From: Populus alba
Lineage: Eukaryota; Streptophyta; Magnoliopsida; Malpighiales; Salicaceae
Length of the DNA: 64,000 nt
Assembly: GCF_005239225.2 (NCBI RefSeq)
Contig: NC_133296.1
Coordinates: 5,890,001-5,954,000 of the forward strand
Reading direction: 5' to 3'
Part shown: positions 51,921-63,377 of the stretch, piece after piece
Layout of the letters: each line of letters starts with the position of its first letter
Position numbering within the stretch: the first letter of the stretch is position 1
The notes under the pieces: generated by a model
Seen by the model: only the letters and a program-made list of their open reading frames with translations
Database searches by the model: none
Told to the model about the DNA's origin: nothing
Translations under genes and position numbers: made by a program

Positions 51921-52245
51921 ATGTTTTCTAGGTTAAATAGCATTTATAAAATAACAAGAAGTGAGAACTCACTTTGAAGAAAGGGATGTTCGCTCTAGAA
52001 CTGCTCTTTCAATAATTAGCATTCAGTACACTATTGAAAGCATTGAAGACACGTCGTTTGCTTCACTTTGATATTTCCAGGTGGGAAATCTGCATCCTTA
52101 ATTTCTAGCCAGTAGGCTAGGCCTAGACACAGTACTCTACTCCAAAAATCCCCACCATCACCAGAAGGGTTGGAGCACCACAAACCCTAAACCTCACCAC
52201 CACTCATTCCCATGCATTTCTACCCTTAAACACCCCCCTCCCAAA
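51921..52245 (+). promoter_or_regulatory. Promoter/5' UTR region of the VAR3-like gene, with telo-box and short uORF
   Basis: The base composition shifts here from T-rich repeat to C-rich sequence. AAACCCTAA at 52182-52190 is a telo-box, a motif common in the proximal promoters and 5' UTRs of plant genes for translation and organelle biogenesis. An upstream ATG at 52212 opens a five-codon uORF (ATG CAT TTC TAC CCT TAA, to 52229), 16 nt before the main ATG. No clear TATA box was found. The transcription start is not determined, so whether the uORF is transcribed is an inference. Confidence 0.5.
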
Positions 52246-55200
52246 ATGAGCAGCAACGCCACCAGGTTCCTCATGCTCCTCACGACTACAACCACCATTC
52301 CTTCCCCACTCCGTTACCCATCGATCCTCCGCCTCACCCGCCACCACATTCCCTCATCTCTCTCCTCCCTTTCCCACCACCACCACAACCTCTTCACTCT
52401 CTCCCTTTCCCGCCCTTTAAAATTCAATTCCTCCCCGTCCCAGCACCACCAACAACTCCATACCTCTGCCCATTTCTCCGATTCCCCTTCCCCTTCCATC
52501 TCCACTTCCTTTCCTTCTACCTCCGGGTTCTCCGACCCCTGGCCAGAGTGGTCTAAATTTGTTAACAACCTCTCTGCGGCCGGTTATTTTAATATCAAGC
52601 ATGGTTCTAACACTCCAAGTGATGATCTCACCTCAGTTGATGATTTATCAGAGGGGTTTTTGCGTTCTTGCACTGCTTCCTTAGCTTTCGCGCGTGATAA
52701 ACCTCAGGCTTTAGGGTCGGTTTTCAGTTAATATATCTGTAGTGTTCATTTGGATTGATTTTTTTTTTTTTGAGTTCGAGCTTTCGTTATTATGTGATTG
52801 TTTTTGTTGATGGTTATTGTAGGATGCTTTCGAGAAGAGATATTGAGGTCGTGGTTCAAAGTGGGTTGCCATTTTTGTTCAAGAATGGTGATGATTCAGT
52901 GAGGAGGATGAGGTTGTTTTTGCATGGAAGTGATAGTAATGTGAGTCTTTGTGAAAATTATTTATGCAAGAAGTTCATGTTTCTGTTCTTTGTTTTGTTA
53001 TTGGAATTTACATTCGGTAGGTTCTTGTGTTTGTCTTTCTATTCATTGCATTTTCATTTAAATGGATGTTGAAAGTAGAAGCTGATAAGCATGGGAGTTT
53101 ATGGGGTGTGTGTGTGTGTGAAATTTGAGATGGGTGAATAAATGATTTGTTTCTATGCATGTTTGAATTGAAATGCGAACAAAAATAGATAGATTAGTGC
53201 AGTTTGTTGAAAGTTTAGGAATAAAACTTGCGTCAATGTAGTAGTGGTGGCAGTTCGGTGATAAAAAAAAAAAAAAAAAAGTGATGTTTTTTTTTTATCT
53301 CGAAAGTTAAATATGTAGGTTTGCCACTTGACTTGAGGCTATATGTGTCAACCATTTGGCTTTTAGTAATTTAGAAAAACCATATTAAACCATAAGGAGA
53401 GCTCAAGGAAAGAGGGAAAAAAGTGATCCTAAAACAGAGGGATGTAGGGAGGGCTATTGAAAGTTGATATTTGGAGTGCACAGAGCCCATTTGTATTTTG
53501 AATCCATTAAATGCTGACTGCAATGAAAGGGTATAATATCAGGGAAGTGGAGTTCAAAATAGGGTGAAATATTGCCTTTTTTCCTGCAGGAACGGGGATG
53601 GTTGATATAGGCAGTAGTTGTTAGTAAAACAACCTTAAATTTGTTTTTAGTTGCTTCAAAACCTTTTTTACCTGTTATCAGGAGTTCCTATTTCAATTTC
53701 TGATACATCTGAGTTTATTGGAAACGGTTGATTTAAGTACTTAATAACTAGGAAGCAGAAGCTTTGACAGTTTGTTTCAGTGGATAACAGTGATGCCATC
53801 AAGTTTTCTACTTCTTAGGAAACTATCTGTTTTCAAAAATTTTATATAGGTCTGCTTATAGGATAAGGTCTTCCAATCTTGTGTACATTCCCCAGCATTT
53901 GGACATTTCAAAAGGTTGATATTTTCCTTGAATGTGGGTTGTTGAGGTCACAAATCATGCACGAGTAGTTTCTGTTAACATTATGTTGGTATAGAAATCA
54001 TTTTGCATTGCTCCACGAATTGCACGTATGAATTTCAGGCAAATTCAGAAAGAAGGCCCTAGTACAGTAATACCTAAGTTTAGAGTTCTTTTATTCAGTG
54101 CTGTAAAAAGAGTGTGCTTCAGGCATGTATAAGGTGCTAGGTGAAATTTGATGCTGATAGTGAGGCCTCAAAGGCTAATTCCTTCCATGTTCACAATGGT
54201 TAAACATTGATTAGAATAAGATTTACTTTGAGGAGTCTCAGGGAAATTTAATGTGGTACTAAAAAGTGACAGTTCCTTTTTAAAATTAGATGTTATCAAA
54301 TTGCAAGTGATTATTCTGGGTGTCTTTAAAGCACCCTTTGAATTTTCATTTTTTTAGAATAGCATTTCCTGAACTAAATTGGAACTGCATTTTACTGTAT
54401 GTTCTCTTCTCAATGTTGAGTATTATTCAGACTGAAAAGGAAGAAGAGTCCTTGGTGGTGATATATGCAGATGATGGAACTTTCTCCTATATTATATCTG
54501 AGGGGACAACAAAAATTTATTATTTACTGTCAAGTCTTAGTGCAGCTAAAGTGGATAGTGAAGAGCTTTCAATCTATAAAAAAATTGTGCTGATGGAAAG
54601 CCTGGGGCCAAAATACTGTTCATCTAAACTTCTGTTCGAGCCTTTGAACTTGAATGTTATTATGTTATTTTCTTTCTTCATTTTTTTCCCTTAACTATAG
54701 TAGCATTTAACTAGTTTGGGATTAATGCTTATTGTTGTTGTTGTTGATGTTGTTGTAACTGAATTGAATCCTACCTTCACTGAAAGAAGGCTTTATAAAA
54801 GTATGGCTAATGGCCATGCTCTGCAGTTGTTTTTAACATTTTTTGCACCAAATCAAGCAGTAATTTTCTAACCATTTCTAGGTGCCAATATTTAATCTGT
54901 ATTCTGTGTTCTCATTATCATTAAATGTTAGGTGCCAATATTTAATCTGTACCCCGTGTTCTCATTATTATTAAATGCTAGGTGCCAAATACTGATAAAG
55001 CACAGACAGTGGACCTGATGAAGTTTCTATTGAGTTATGCCAGCAGTTTTGTTTCTTCTGTGAAGACCAATCTTCATAATTTAGAACTTGTGGAGCCATC
55101 TGTTCAAAGTCTCTTTAGTGAGTTGGCCCAGCTGGCCTCCAATGCTGTGGAGGAAAACCGAAATGGTTCATTTGGAAATCAGTTCCCTGATAGATATGGA

Positions 55201-57369
55201 CAAACACCAAGGCCTCGTGGGCAAAATATTGAAATGAAAAGAGGTGACTGGATATGCCCAGGGTAGAGTCCTAATTGATCTTCTCATGTTATGTTCAACT
55301 TGTTTTCTTAACACAACTTGTTTGTCTTGGAGGATCATAACTTCATGAATGAAGAAAACGATGCTAAACTCGGATATGTTTCTCATTGTTGTGATCATGT
55401 GATGATTTACATTTTTACTGCCATCTTTATCGAGCAGGTGTAGTTTCATGAACTTTGCAAGAAACGTGAAATGCCTTGAATGTGATGAACAACGGCCCAA
55501 GAGACAACTTACTGGTGGAGAGTGGGAGTGTCCTCAGTGAGCATTTCTTCTGTACTTGGCATTTCGACAAGCTTGGAGCTTGGTTTGTCCTTGTTTGAGT
55601 TATGATTTTGAGTAATTCCTATCAACTTTCTCTTTTGCAGATGTGATTTCTATAATTATGCAAGGAACATGGTATGCTTAAGGTGTGATTGCAAGCGACC
55701 AGGAGGTGGTTCACCTGTTAGCACCAGCTCTGGATCAGACATAGGATATGGCAGTGGGAGCTATGTGAATAAAAGTGATCTGGTTAGCAGGCTGGCTGCC
55801 AATGAAAAGAAGGCACAGCAGAGGGATGGCAATGTTTCTCAGATGGACAGTTCTTTGGACAGGAATGGTGCCAAAGCAGATGAAGATTTTCCTGAAATAA
55901 TGCCATTGAGGAAAGGGGTGAACAGGTTTGTTGTCAGCACAAGGAAGACTCCACTGGAAAGGAGGTTGGCAAATTCTCAATTCCAAGAAAACATGGGTAC
56001 TGATGACACTCGGGAAAGGAATGATAATCAAAGCATAGGTACAACCAATCCCCTCAACCAAACTATCAATCGGAGCCCTGCTTCACCACTATTTAGTGCC
56101 CCTAGAGGAAGCAATTCCAATTATGTTCCTTTTGTGCCGTTACCTGCTGACATGTTTGCCAAGAAACCTGAGAACTCAAAGATGGAGGAGAGGGAGAAGT
56201 TGGAGACAGTCAACTATGAATCTCTTACTCCAAGCAACGGTGAGCAGAAAGGTGCTATTTCTGGGCGCAGTGAGCATGGTAAATCAAGAGATAGTTGCCA
56301 ACCCTCTGAGATGTCCATGGACCAGAATCTGAGTGATGATAATGAGAAAGACCTAGCTGAAAAATCAGAGAGATGGTTTAAGAGGGTAGCAGAGTTGCAT
56401 AATGTCACTGATCTGAGTAGTGCAATTTCAGATGATGACTTCCCTGAGATCATGCCGTCGCGTAAAGGAGAGAATAAATTTGTTGTTAGCAAGAAGAAAG
56501 ATCGCTCTCTGACTTCTCCAATGTACAAGAGACATGCAGCCATGGAGCAAGCTAACACCACAAATTCCGTACCCTTTGTCCCCTTCCCACCCAACTACTT
56601 TGCTAAAAAGGATAATCAGCAACCAGATGAGACAGATTCCCATGATAAAGGTGTTAGCGAATCCTCAAGTTCTGCAACTCTGGAGAAGCATCCACAGAAG
56701 TTGGATGATGTCAGACTTGGGGCTACCCATGCAGCTCAGGAGGACAGTACAGGGAGCTGGTCTGGGGAGAAGAAGAGTGATTTAAAGAAAGGTGCCACCT
56801 ATGGGGAGTCGGCAGGTGGAAATTTTACCCAAAATTTTATTGATCCCCTGCCAGCTGGCAGGGATAGTTGGAACACTGGAAATTCTAGGATTGCGAATGC
56901 CACTGGGACATCAAATCAAATGGGGAACTCAATGCAAAACTTCAATAATTCCCCCGTAAATACCAATGACAGCGAGAGTTGTGGATCTTCCTGGAAAGAG
57001 AATATCAGTGAGAAGAAGATTTTCACGGGAACTGCACCTCAATCATCTAAGAATCAGAGTGTTGGGGATAGCTGGACTGGAAAGAGCTTGGAAGGGTCAG
57101 CAGTGAAGGAACCAGATCCTTTGGACATGTCTGAAGAGGCCAAAGCAGAAAGATGGTTCCGACGTGTTGCGCAGATCAAGGACATCTCAGAGCTCAGTCA
57201 GATCCCAGATGAGGATTTCCCATCAATAATGCCAATGCGGAAAGGGGTGAATAGATTTGTTGTGAGCAAACGAAAAACACCGTTAGAGAGAAGGTTGACA
57301 TCCACTCAGTATAGAAAAAATCTTCCAATTGTCAGCTCTGATCCTGTGAAGGAAAATGACAGTAGCTGA
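52246..57369 (+). CDS. VAR3-like: VAR3/OZ-family organelle zinc-finger protein (two RanBP2-type fingers), five exons, 898 aa
   Basis: Exons 52246-52715, 52823-52940, 54982-55262, 55438-55536 and 55641-57369 join with GT-AG borders to 2697 nt without a stop until TGA at 57367. Residues 1-78 have no acidic residue and are rich in S, T, H, R and L, as in an organelle transit peptide. A conserved DPWPEW..F motif follows, then an LSRRDIEVVV segment (exon 2). Two RanBP2-type zinc fingers are present: W286-C288-C291-N295-C302-C305 and W319-C321-C324-N328-C335-C338. The C-terminal half repeats a DFPEIMP..RKG.N.FVVS module at about 405, 589 and 848; the last two are preceded by ERWF(K/R)RVA (566, 826), and VPFVP.P....FAKK occurs twice. 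In Arabidopsis, family members (VAR3, also called OZ1, and OZ2) act in chloroplast or mitochondrial RNA editing and processing. Which paralog this is, and which organelle it enters, cannot be told from this window. Confidence 0.92.
52941..54981 (+). other. Intron 2 of the VAR3-like gene with a triplicated 3' splice site
   Basis: The donor is GTGAGT (52941). At 2041 bp it is far longer than introns 1, 3 and 4 (107, 175 and 104 bp). Its last 100 bp are two tandem 50-bp copies, so that AG|GTGCCAA occurs three times, with exon starts possible at 54882, 54932 and 54982. Only 54982 keeps the frame to the zinc fingers. The open frame at 54320-54694 lies inside this intron and is not an exon I can support. 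A (GT)n run lies near 53107-53120. Confidence 0.85.
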
Positions 57370-58475
57370 TGGAATACAAAGATTTCTGCCACAATTTTTG
57401 AATGTGAAAGTCATTTGTTTCGGTGGATTGTGCTACATAAATTATCACTAATGAAGAAAAGAATAATTTCTTCGTAATTCTTCATTACAAAGTTACGTGT
57501 TATGGTTTCTTGTGCTGCATTAAAATTTGGCATCCGAGGATGTACCTGGTGAGTCTTTGGGAAGAGGCCAGACAAGCCTGCATTTTATCTCAACTCAAAA
57601 TTTGTTGCCTTGGCATCATATAATAACAATAATCTAGGGTCACAACAATAAACCTGATGGAATTGTGATATCTATTTTGACAATTACCGTTCTTCCTCTC
57701 TCTTTTGTTAGGGCTCTTAGGTGTGACTTTCTGGGTTCATGACAGTTTTATGATTTATAACAAATTATATCTTAGTGAAGCCATTTGTGTCATGCCTCCA
57801 CAAAAAGCAAATATTGATGTGATGTGGAGGTGAAGGGAGAGAGTTTTTTTTTTTTTTTTTTTCAATGTATTGTTAAATAGGGTTGTAATTTTATGTGACA
57901 TAATTTCTCTTAACTGCTTCCCACGTGTTATAATCTTCACCTTGAAATTAAAATCATGAAAATAAATAAAAATGGCTAAAAACACGAATAAATGAGAAGA
58001 AATCAAGTTTTTATGTTTTTTTTTTTGTAAAAAATTATAAAATTAAAAGGGTCAAAATTAAGTTATAAAAATATACATTCTAAAGTTTTATTTATTATAC
58101 GTGTAGGTAATTTTATGAAGAAATGATTAAAAATACGTGATATGATAAATGAAAAACATAGAAAATGGTTTACTTATACATGTGCATATCATTGATATGT
58201 TTGGATAGTTTTATTTGCTAATATATGGTTGGTGTCAGGTTGTTAATGTTTGTATATATGAATTTAAATAAGAGTATGTATTCAAATAAAAATATTTATG
58301 ATATAAATTTGGTATATGAACTATCTTCGATCTAGCTCATGGATATAAGTGACTATATATTTTGATTTGGAAGACAATATATGATTTTAAGATCCATCCG
58401 TCAAGTCTAAAGTACTTCGACTAGGCAGTTAGCCAAGTTTAAAGGAATGATTATCCTTGATGTAACCATATTATT
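57370..58475. other. 3' UTR and spacer between the VAR3-like gene and the gypsy element
   Basis: A possible 3' UTR follows the stop; an imperfect hairpin GAAGAAAAGAATAATTTCTTC lies at about 57454-57474. No single AATAAA signal stands out near the stop, so the 3' end is not placed. The rest is AT-rich with a poly(T) run at 57845-57862. Confidence 0.45.
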
Positions 58476-60098
58476 TGATAGTTTCACCCGCATTTAACTA
58501 GTGTTTTGCATATGTTATTTATATAAAATGCCTTGATATTCTTTGTTTTATGTTTTGAAGGCATTTTTGGATGAAAGATGCAAAAAGGAGTAAATTGGAG
58601 GTAATTGGCAGATATGACGTTCAGTCGGTATTTTGTGCAGAGCGTGAGTTCCAGAGATCGAAATGAAGTGATTCCAGTGGCATTAAAAAGCTAACATCCA
58701 TACCTTTTTGGAAATGTAATGCAAGAAAAATAAAAAGAGAAAGATCATGGAAATCACATCCTTCAAAGTCAAATCTCGCAGTCTGCCAATGTTGACCTTT
58801 TCCCATTCAAAATTCAATATCTGGAGCTTCAGAAGTCCAATTGATGCAAACTCAATTTTGTTGGATTCCTTACTCAAAGATCTATAAACGCTCCAAATTT
58901 CAGCCAAAAACGATGTCATATGAGGGATATATGATTTTTCAAAGATGACAGCTGAATTCTGCCAGCAAGCAGGTTGCGTGAAGAAACGAATCCAAATTTC
59001 ATCTAGAAGCATCCAAACCGACCAGCAATTTAGCTCCTCTAGTAAATATTCTAGAAGGTCAAGGAAGGCAGCCACCAACCTCATGGCAGCCACCAACCTC
59101 AAGCCAGCAGCCAGCCACCAGCAGCCACCAGCCAGCAGCCTTCACACTACCACCATCTATTGATGTTCACACTTGAGCTTTGATATTTTACTTACAATTT
59201 GTGTATAAATAGAGGGTGAGTAGAAAGAAGAAGAAAAGAGAGGAAGAAGAAGGAAGAAACACAAACTCTCCTCTCTACAAATCAGAAATTATGTATTCTT
59301 TCATCTTTAGGAGTAGTTGTTCAATAGATATGCAAGGCTAAGCTCGTTTTCTTGGTTGCAAGGACACAACAAACCTTCGGATTTCAAGAACCGTGAGATT
59401 TATTCTTCCTTTTATTTTCAGTTTATGTTATGAATGAGTATGTTTGTTTTCCTATGCATATTTCCTATGATTGTTTATCTTAATTGCTAGAGCGGACTCT
59501 AAGTTATTATTGTGAACAATCTATTGCTAAGTTTGATATCAAAACCAGAGTTGTGGTATATAAACTTGTGAAGCAACTAAGCTTGATAATTGTAGCGGAA
59601 CTACGTTATTAAACTTAGGGAGAACATTCGATCATAGCAACACAAATTGACAACTTGGTTGTTAAGATTAATGAATTTATCTGGATCTTAAGGCTGCCAT
59701 TGGATTAAATCATTAGTGCGGACACTGTGATTGTTTGTTGGTTAGGGATAGTTATACGGCGGATCCGTTAATTAACCAATATTAAGAAAAGATAAAATTC
59801 ATAATATAAACTGGAGTTTCGTTTCAAGGATCGGTTCTAATTTCCGTTGGTGGATGTGTGCTTGCAACCAAGGTTTGTTTTCTTGATATATTTCAGTTTC
59901 AATTGATTTTGTTTGCTAGTTTAATTTCTGTCATAGTTTAAATCATTTCAAATCAATCCCCCCCAATTACATAACGTACAACATAAAAATCTAACTTCAA
60001 ACTTCCTCGTGGGATCGACCCCTTGCTTGCTCTATACTATCTTGTGTTGTGTGTTTTAAGCTAGGGTAATTAATTTGTGCGACCGCGACATCGCAACA
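58476..60098 (+). mobile_element. 5' LTR of a Ty3/gypsy (Athila/Tat-like) retrotransposon
   Basis: The right end is firm: the LTR finishes TCGCAACA at 60098, five bases before the primer-binding site. The left end is not; TG dinucleotides at 58476, 58502, 58544 and 58551 are all possible starts, giving about 1.55-1.62 kb. Inside, TATA box GTATAAATA at 59203-59211 is followed by a purine-rich (GAAGAAGAAAAG) then CT-rich stretch, as at the U3-R border. A CAGC/CCAG-rich short repeat lies at 59070-59135. The 3' LTR is beyond the window, so LTR identity and insertion age cannot be judged. Confidence 0.7.
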
Positions 60099-60103
60099 AA
60101 TTT

Positions 60104-60121
60104 TGGCGCCGTTGCCGGGGA
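60104..60121 (+). promoter_or_regulatory. Primer-binding site, tRNA-Asp type
   Basis: TGGCGCCGTTGCCGGGGA is complementary to the 3' end of plant tRNA-Asp and is the usual PBS of Athila/Tat-type gypsy elements. It lies five bases after the LTR end. Confidence 0.88.
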
Positions 60122-60436
60122 GGTAATTTTAGTTGATTCTTGTGCTTGTACTGTTATTTTTAGTTTCTGTGATTGTTATTTACATTTCTGAAAAAAAAAA
60201 AAAAAAAAAACAGAATTTTTGCTTGCGGTGTTACTGTTCACTTGCCGCAGCGGTACTGTTGAAGACAGAATTGTTTGTGGAATTAGGTTTCTAACCTTCA
60301 TTTTCTGAAGTGAAACGACGTTCCGAACAAGACTAGTGGTATACCACTAGCCCCACCCTATTGAGGCCAAATTCCACTGTTTTCTAAGGTTTTTAGGTAG
60401 TTTTAGTTTTCTAGCATAGGATTTTCATATAATTTG

Positions 60437-60467
<31 letters not shown>

Positions 60468-60515
60468 TTTTTTTCTCTTGTGTGGTTGCTTTCTTTTGAG
60501 TTTTCTTAGCGATTG
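60122..60515 (+). other. Untranslated leader of the gypsy element, with a perfect 18-bp palindrome
   Basis: Between PBS and gag ATG. CTAGTGGTATACCACTAG (60333-60350) is a perfect palindrome. There is also a poly(A) run at 60191-60210 and an (ATT)n run at 60440-60466. In retroviruses, a palindromic loop in this position can act in RNA dimerisation; here that is only an analogy. Confidence 0.6.
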
Positions 60516-63377
60516 ATGCCAGTAACCCGTTCTACTAATCAGAGTCTAGTGCAGGTTGATCTTGAAATAGAAAGCACTTTACGCAAGTTAAGAAAGGAAG
60601 TTCACCTCAACACCATGGCGATTGCACGACAACAAACACTCAAGGAGCTTGCTGCTCCTAACGTGGAAAATCAACCATTGTGCATAAACATTGACAATAA
60701 TGTAAACTTTGAGCTCAAATCTGGTTTTATACATTTGTTACCAACATTTAATGGTCTTGCAGGAGAAGATCCTCATACTCATCTTAAGGAGTTCCATATG
60801 GTTTGTGTTGGCATGAAACCGAATGGAGTTGATGAAGAACAAGTTAAGTTGAAAGCTTTCCCTTTCTCTTTAAAAGGGGCAGCAAAGGCATGGCTTTTCT
60901 CTATTCTCCCAGGATCTATTGGAACTTGGAATGCCATGAAGAAGATTTTCCTTGAGAAGTATTTCCCAGCATCTCGAGTTGCCAACATAAGGAAAGAAAT
61001 ATGTGGGATTCGGCAATCTCATGGAGAGACTCTCTCTGAGTATTGGGAAAGATTTGAGCAACTATGCATTCAATGCCCTCATCATCAAATACTCGATCAG
61101 CTGCTCATTCAATATTTCTATGAAGGATTGATGCCTACTGACCGTAGTATCATTGATGCTGCAAGTGGAGGCGCATTGGTAGATAAGACACCTGAGGCTG
61201 CACGCCAATTGATCTCAAACATGGCAGCCAACTCAAAACAGTTTGGCACTCGTGGAGACTTCTCCAACAAACGAGTAAATGAGGTAAGTATTTCTAACCT
61301 TGAAAATAAAGTTAATGATCTTACTTCTCTTGTGCGTTCTTTGGCTTGTGGAAATGTGCAGCAGGTGAAAGTTTGTAGCATATGCTCCTCACAAGGACAT
61401 GCTTCGAATATGTGCCCAACAATGCAAGAAGATTACATTGAACAAGCTCATGCAATTGATGGAGCATTCAACGGACAACCTCAGCGTAAGTATGATCCTT
61501 TTTCCCACACGTACAATCCTGGATGGAGAGATCATCCTAACCTACGGTATGGGAACCAACCTCAACAAGGCAATCAAGGCCGACAATTCCATCCCAATGG
61601 ATTTCAGCCCCAACAGAATTATCAAGCAAGACAACCCCCTCCATTCACAAACTCCAATGTTATGGGGTCGTCATCCAATGATGATCTTCGTGAGATGATG
61701 AAAACTTTGGCTTCTAATACTGTTACCTTGCAACAAAACGTCATGTCTTTTCAACAGGAAACAAGGTCAAGTATTCACAACTTGGAAAAGCAAATGGGGC
61801 AAGTAGCTTCAAGTGTGGGGAAATTGGAAACACAAATGAATGGAAAATTGCCCTCCCAAGCATTGAATCCAAAAGAGAATGTTAGTGCGATCATGTTGCG
61901 AAGTGGGAAAGAACTTGAAGAGAAAAGGTCAAAACAAATTGAGATGGAGGAAGAACAAGAGATAGAAACTGAATTGAGTACAAAGAAGATACATCATCCT
62001 TCTCCTCCACAAACTGAAACAAAGACCAACACTCCAAAGGTAACTCCTCACTCAATGAATTCCATTTTTACAACAATTCCACCCTTTCCCGTGAGTTCTT
62101 CTAGGTCAAAGAAAGAGGACAAAGAAAAAGAGATTCTAGAGGTTTTTAAGAAAGTAGAACTCAACATTCCTTTGCTTGATGCTATCAAGCAAATTCCCAA
62201 GTATGCCAAATTCTTGAAGGAGTTGTGTACTACCAAGAGAGCTTTCAAACTGAAAGGTCATGAAACAGTAAGTATGGGTGAAGTTGTATCTGCTGTTGTT
62301 CAAAAGAATCTGCCTTTGAAACAAAAAGACCCAGGTGCGTTTACTATCCCATGTGTTATTGGTAATGCTAGTTTTAAAAGAGCTTTATGCGATTTAGGTG
62401 CATCCATTAGTGTTATGCCTAAACATGTTTATGATTCTCTTAGTCTAGAGCCTTTGAATAAAACTAGTATTGTAATGCAACTTGCGGATCGTAGTTTTGT
62501 TTACCCACTTGGTGTGATAGAAGATGTCCTAGTCAAGATTGATAGTTTGGTTATTCCATGTGACTTTTATATTCTTGATATGGAACATGATTCTTGTGAT
62601 TCATCAACCAGCACTCCTGTATTGTTTGGGAGACCATTCTTGAAAACTGCCAACACAAAGATTGATTGTGGTAAGGATACCTTGTCTATGGAGGTAGGAG
62701 ATGAAACAATTGAATTTAATTTTCATGATGCAATGACATATCCTTATAGCAATGTTTATTCTATCACATGTTATGACCAAGTTGATAAGTGTGTGCAGCA
62801 AGTTTGTGATTTTGATAATGAGTATGGATTAAGAATGGCTTTGAGCAATGATTATGATTTTACCAAGATAGAAGAGATGGAAAGGCATATATGTGTTCCC
62901 CAAAACATGCATGAATCAACATTGGATTTGCAAGCTTTGCAAATTGTCCTTCATGATGCAGGTGTCATTTACCCCATCACAAACAATGAATGGGTGGTGC
63001 CTATCCTTTTGGTGCCTAAAAAGATTGGAATTACGGTGGAAGAGATTCAAAATGATGCTTACGAGAATGCAAGGATTTACAAAGAAAAGACTAAGAATCT
63101 TCATGACCGAATGCTTACAAGAAAGGAGTTTCATGTTGGCGACAAAGTCCTTCTTTATCATTCGCGTTTGAAACTTTTTCCTGGAAAGTTAAGCTCTCGT
63201 TGGATTGGACCATTTGTTGTTTCTAATGTTTTTCCTTATGGTGCAGTTGAAATTACAAGTTTAGAAACGAACAACATACTCAAAGTCAATGGGCATCGTT
63301 TGAAACCTTTCTATGAAGGTTGGACGACAGAACTCACCGCTTCTGTAGAGTTAATTGAACCAATCTATGAAGAATAA
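60516..63377 (+). CDS. Gypsy gag-protease polyprotein fused to integrase C-terminus; RT, RNase H and IN core deleted (953 aa)
   Basis: The start is the ATG at 60516 ([10 protein letters not shown]). Domains in order: retrotransposon gag at about 125-205 ([24 protein letters not shown]-like core, FYEGL); a CCHC zinc knuckle C287-C290-H295-C300; a Q/N/P-rich linker (315-385); and an aspartic protease with [11 protein letters not shown] (D626) and VLFGRPFL (about 702). The very start of RT follows, [16 protein letters not shown] and VPKK (about 814-836). The frame then jumps at about 837-843 straight into the integrase tail, [31 protein letters not shown] and SRWIGPF. The RT catalytic YxDD, RNase H and the integrase HHCC and DDE residues are all missing. 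A second collapse seems likely at about 808-813, just before the RT start. The frame has no stop or shift over 2.86 kb. Such an element can only move with pol supplied by a full-length relative. Confidence 0.9.
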   Translation: MPVTRSTNQSLVQVDLEIESTLRKLRKEVHLNTMAIARQQTLKELAAPNVENQPLCINIDNNVNFELKSGFIHLLPTFNGLAGEDPHTHLKEFHMVCVGMKPNGVDEEQVKLKAFPFSLKGAAKAWLFSILPGSIGTWNAMKKIFLEKYFPASRVANIRKEICGIRQSHGETLSEYWERFEQLCIQCPHHQILDQLLIQYFYEGLMPTDRSIIDAASGGALVDKTPEAARQLISNMAANSKQFGTRGDFSNKRVNEVSISNLENKVNDLTSLVRSLACGNVQQVKVCSICSSQGHASNMCPTMQEDYIEQAHAIDGAFNGQPQRKYDPFSHTYNPGWRDHPNLRYGNQPQQGNQGRQFHPNGFQPQQNYQARQPPPFTNSNVMGSSSNDDLREMMKTLASNTVTLQQNVMSFQQETRSSIHNLEKQMGQVASSVGKLETQMNGKLPSQALNPKENVSAIMLRSGKELEEKRSKQIEMEEEQEIETELSTKKIHHPSPPQTETKTNTPKVTPHSMNSIFTTIPPFPVSSSRSKKEDKEKEILEVFKKVELNIPLLDAIKQIPKYAKFLKELCTTKRAFKLKGHETVSMGEVVSAVVQKNLPLKQKDPGAFTIPCVIGNASFKRALCDLGASISVMPKHVYDSLSLEPLNKTSIVMQLADRSFVYPLGVIEDVLVKIDSLVIPCDFYILDMEHDSCDSSTSTPVLFGRPFLKTANTKIDCGKDTLSMEVGDETIEFNFHDAMTYPYSNVYSITCYDQVDKCVQQVCDFDNEYGLRMALSNDYDFTKIEEMERHICVPQNMHESTLDLQALQIVLHDAGVIYPITNNEWVVPILLVPKKIGITVEEIQNDAYENARIYKEKTKNLHDRMLTRKEFHVGDKVLLYHSRLKLFPGKLSSRWIGPFVVSNVFPYGAVEITSLETNNILKVNGHRLKPFYEGWTTELTASVELIEPIYEE

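Noticed and set aside
54320..54694. 124-codon frame as an extra exon of the VAR3-like gene
   Set aside because: It lies inside intron 2; exon 2 joins exon 3 in frame without it, and it resembles nothing in this family.
55735..56785. Several 70-126 codon frames on both strands
   Set aside because: Shadows of exon 5 of the VAR3-like gene.
58683..59163. 139-codon minus and 72-codon plus frames
   Set aside because: They lie within the gypsy LTR upstream of its TATA box.
60513..60515. TTG as the start codon of the gypsy polyprotein
   Set aside because: The ATG immediately following (60516) gives the MPVTRS start usual for such gag proteins.
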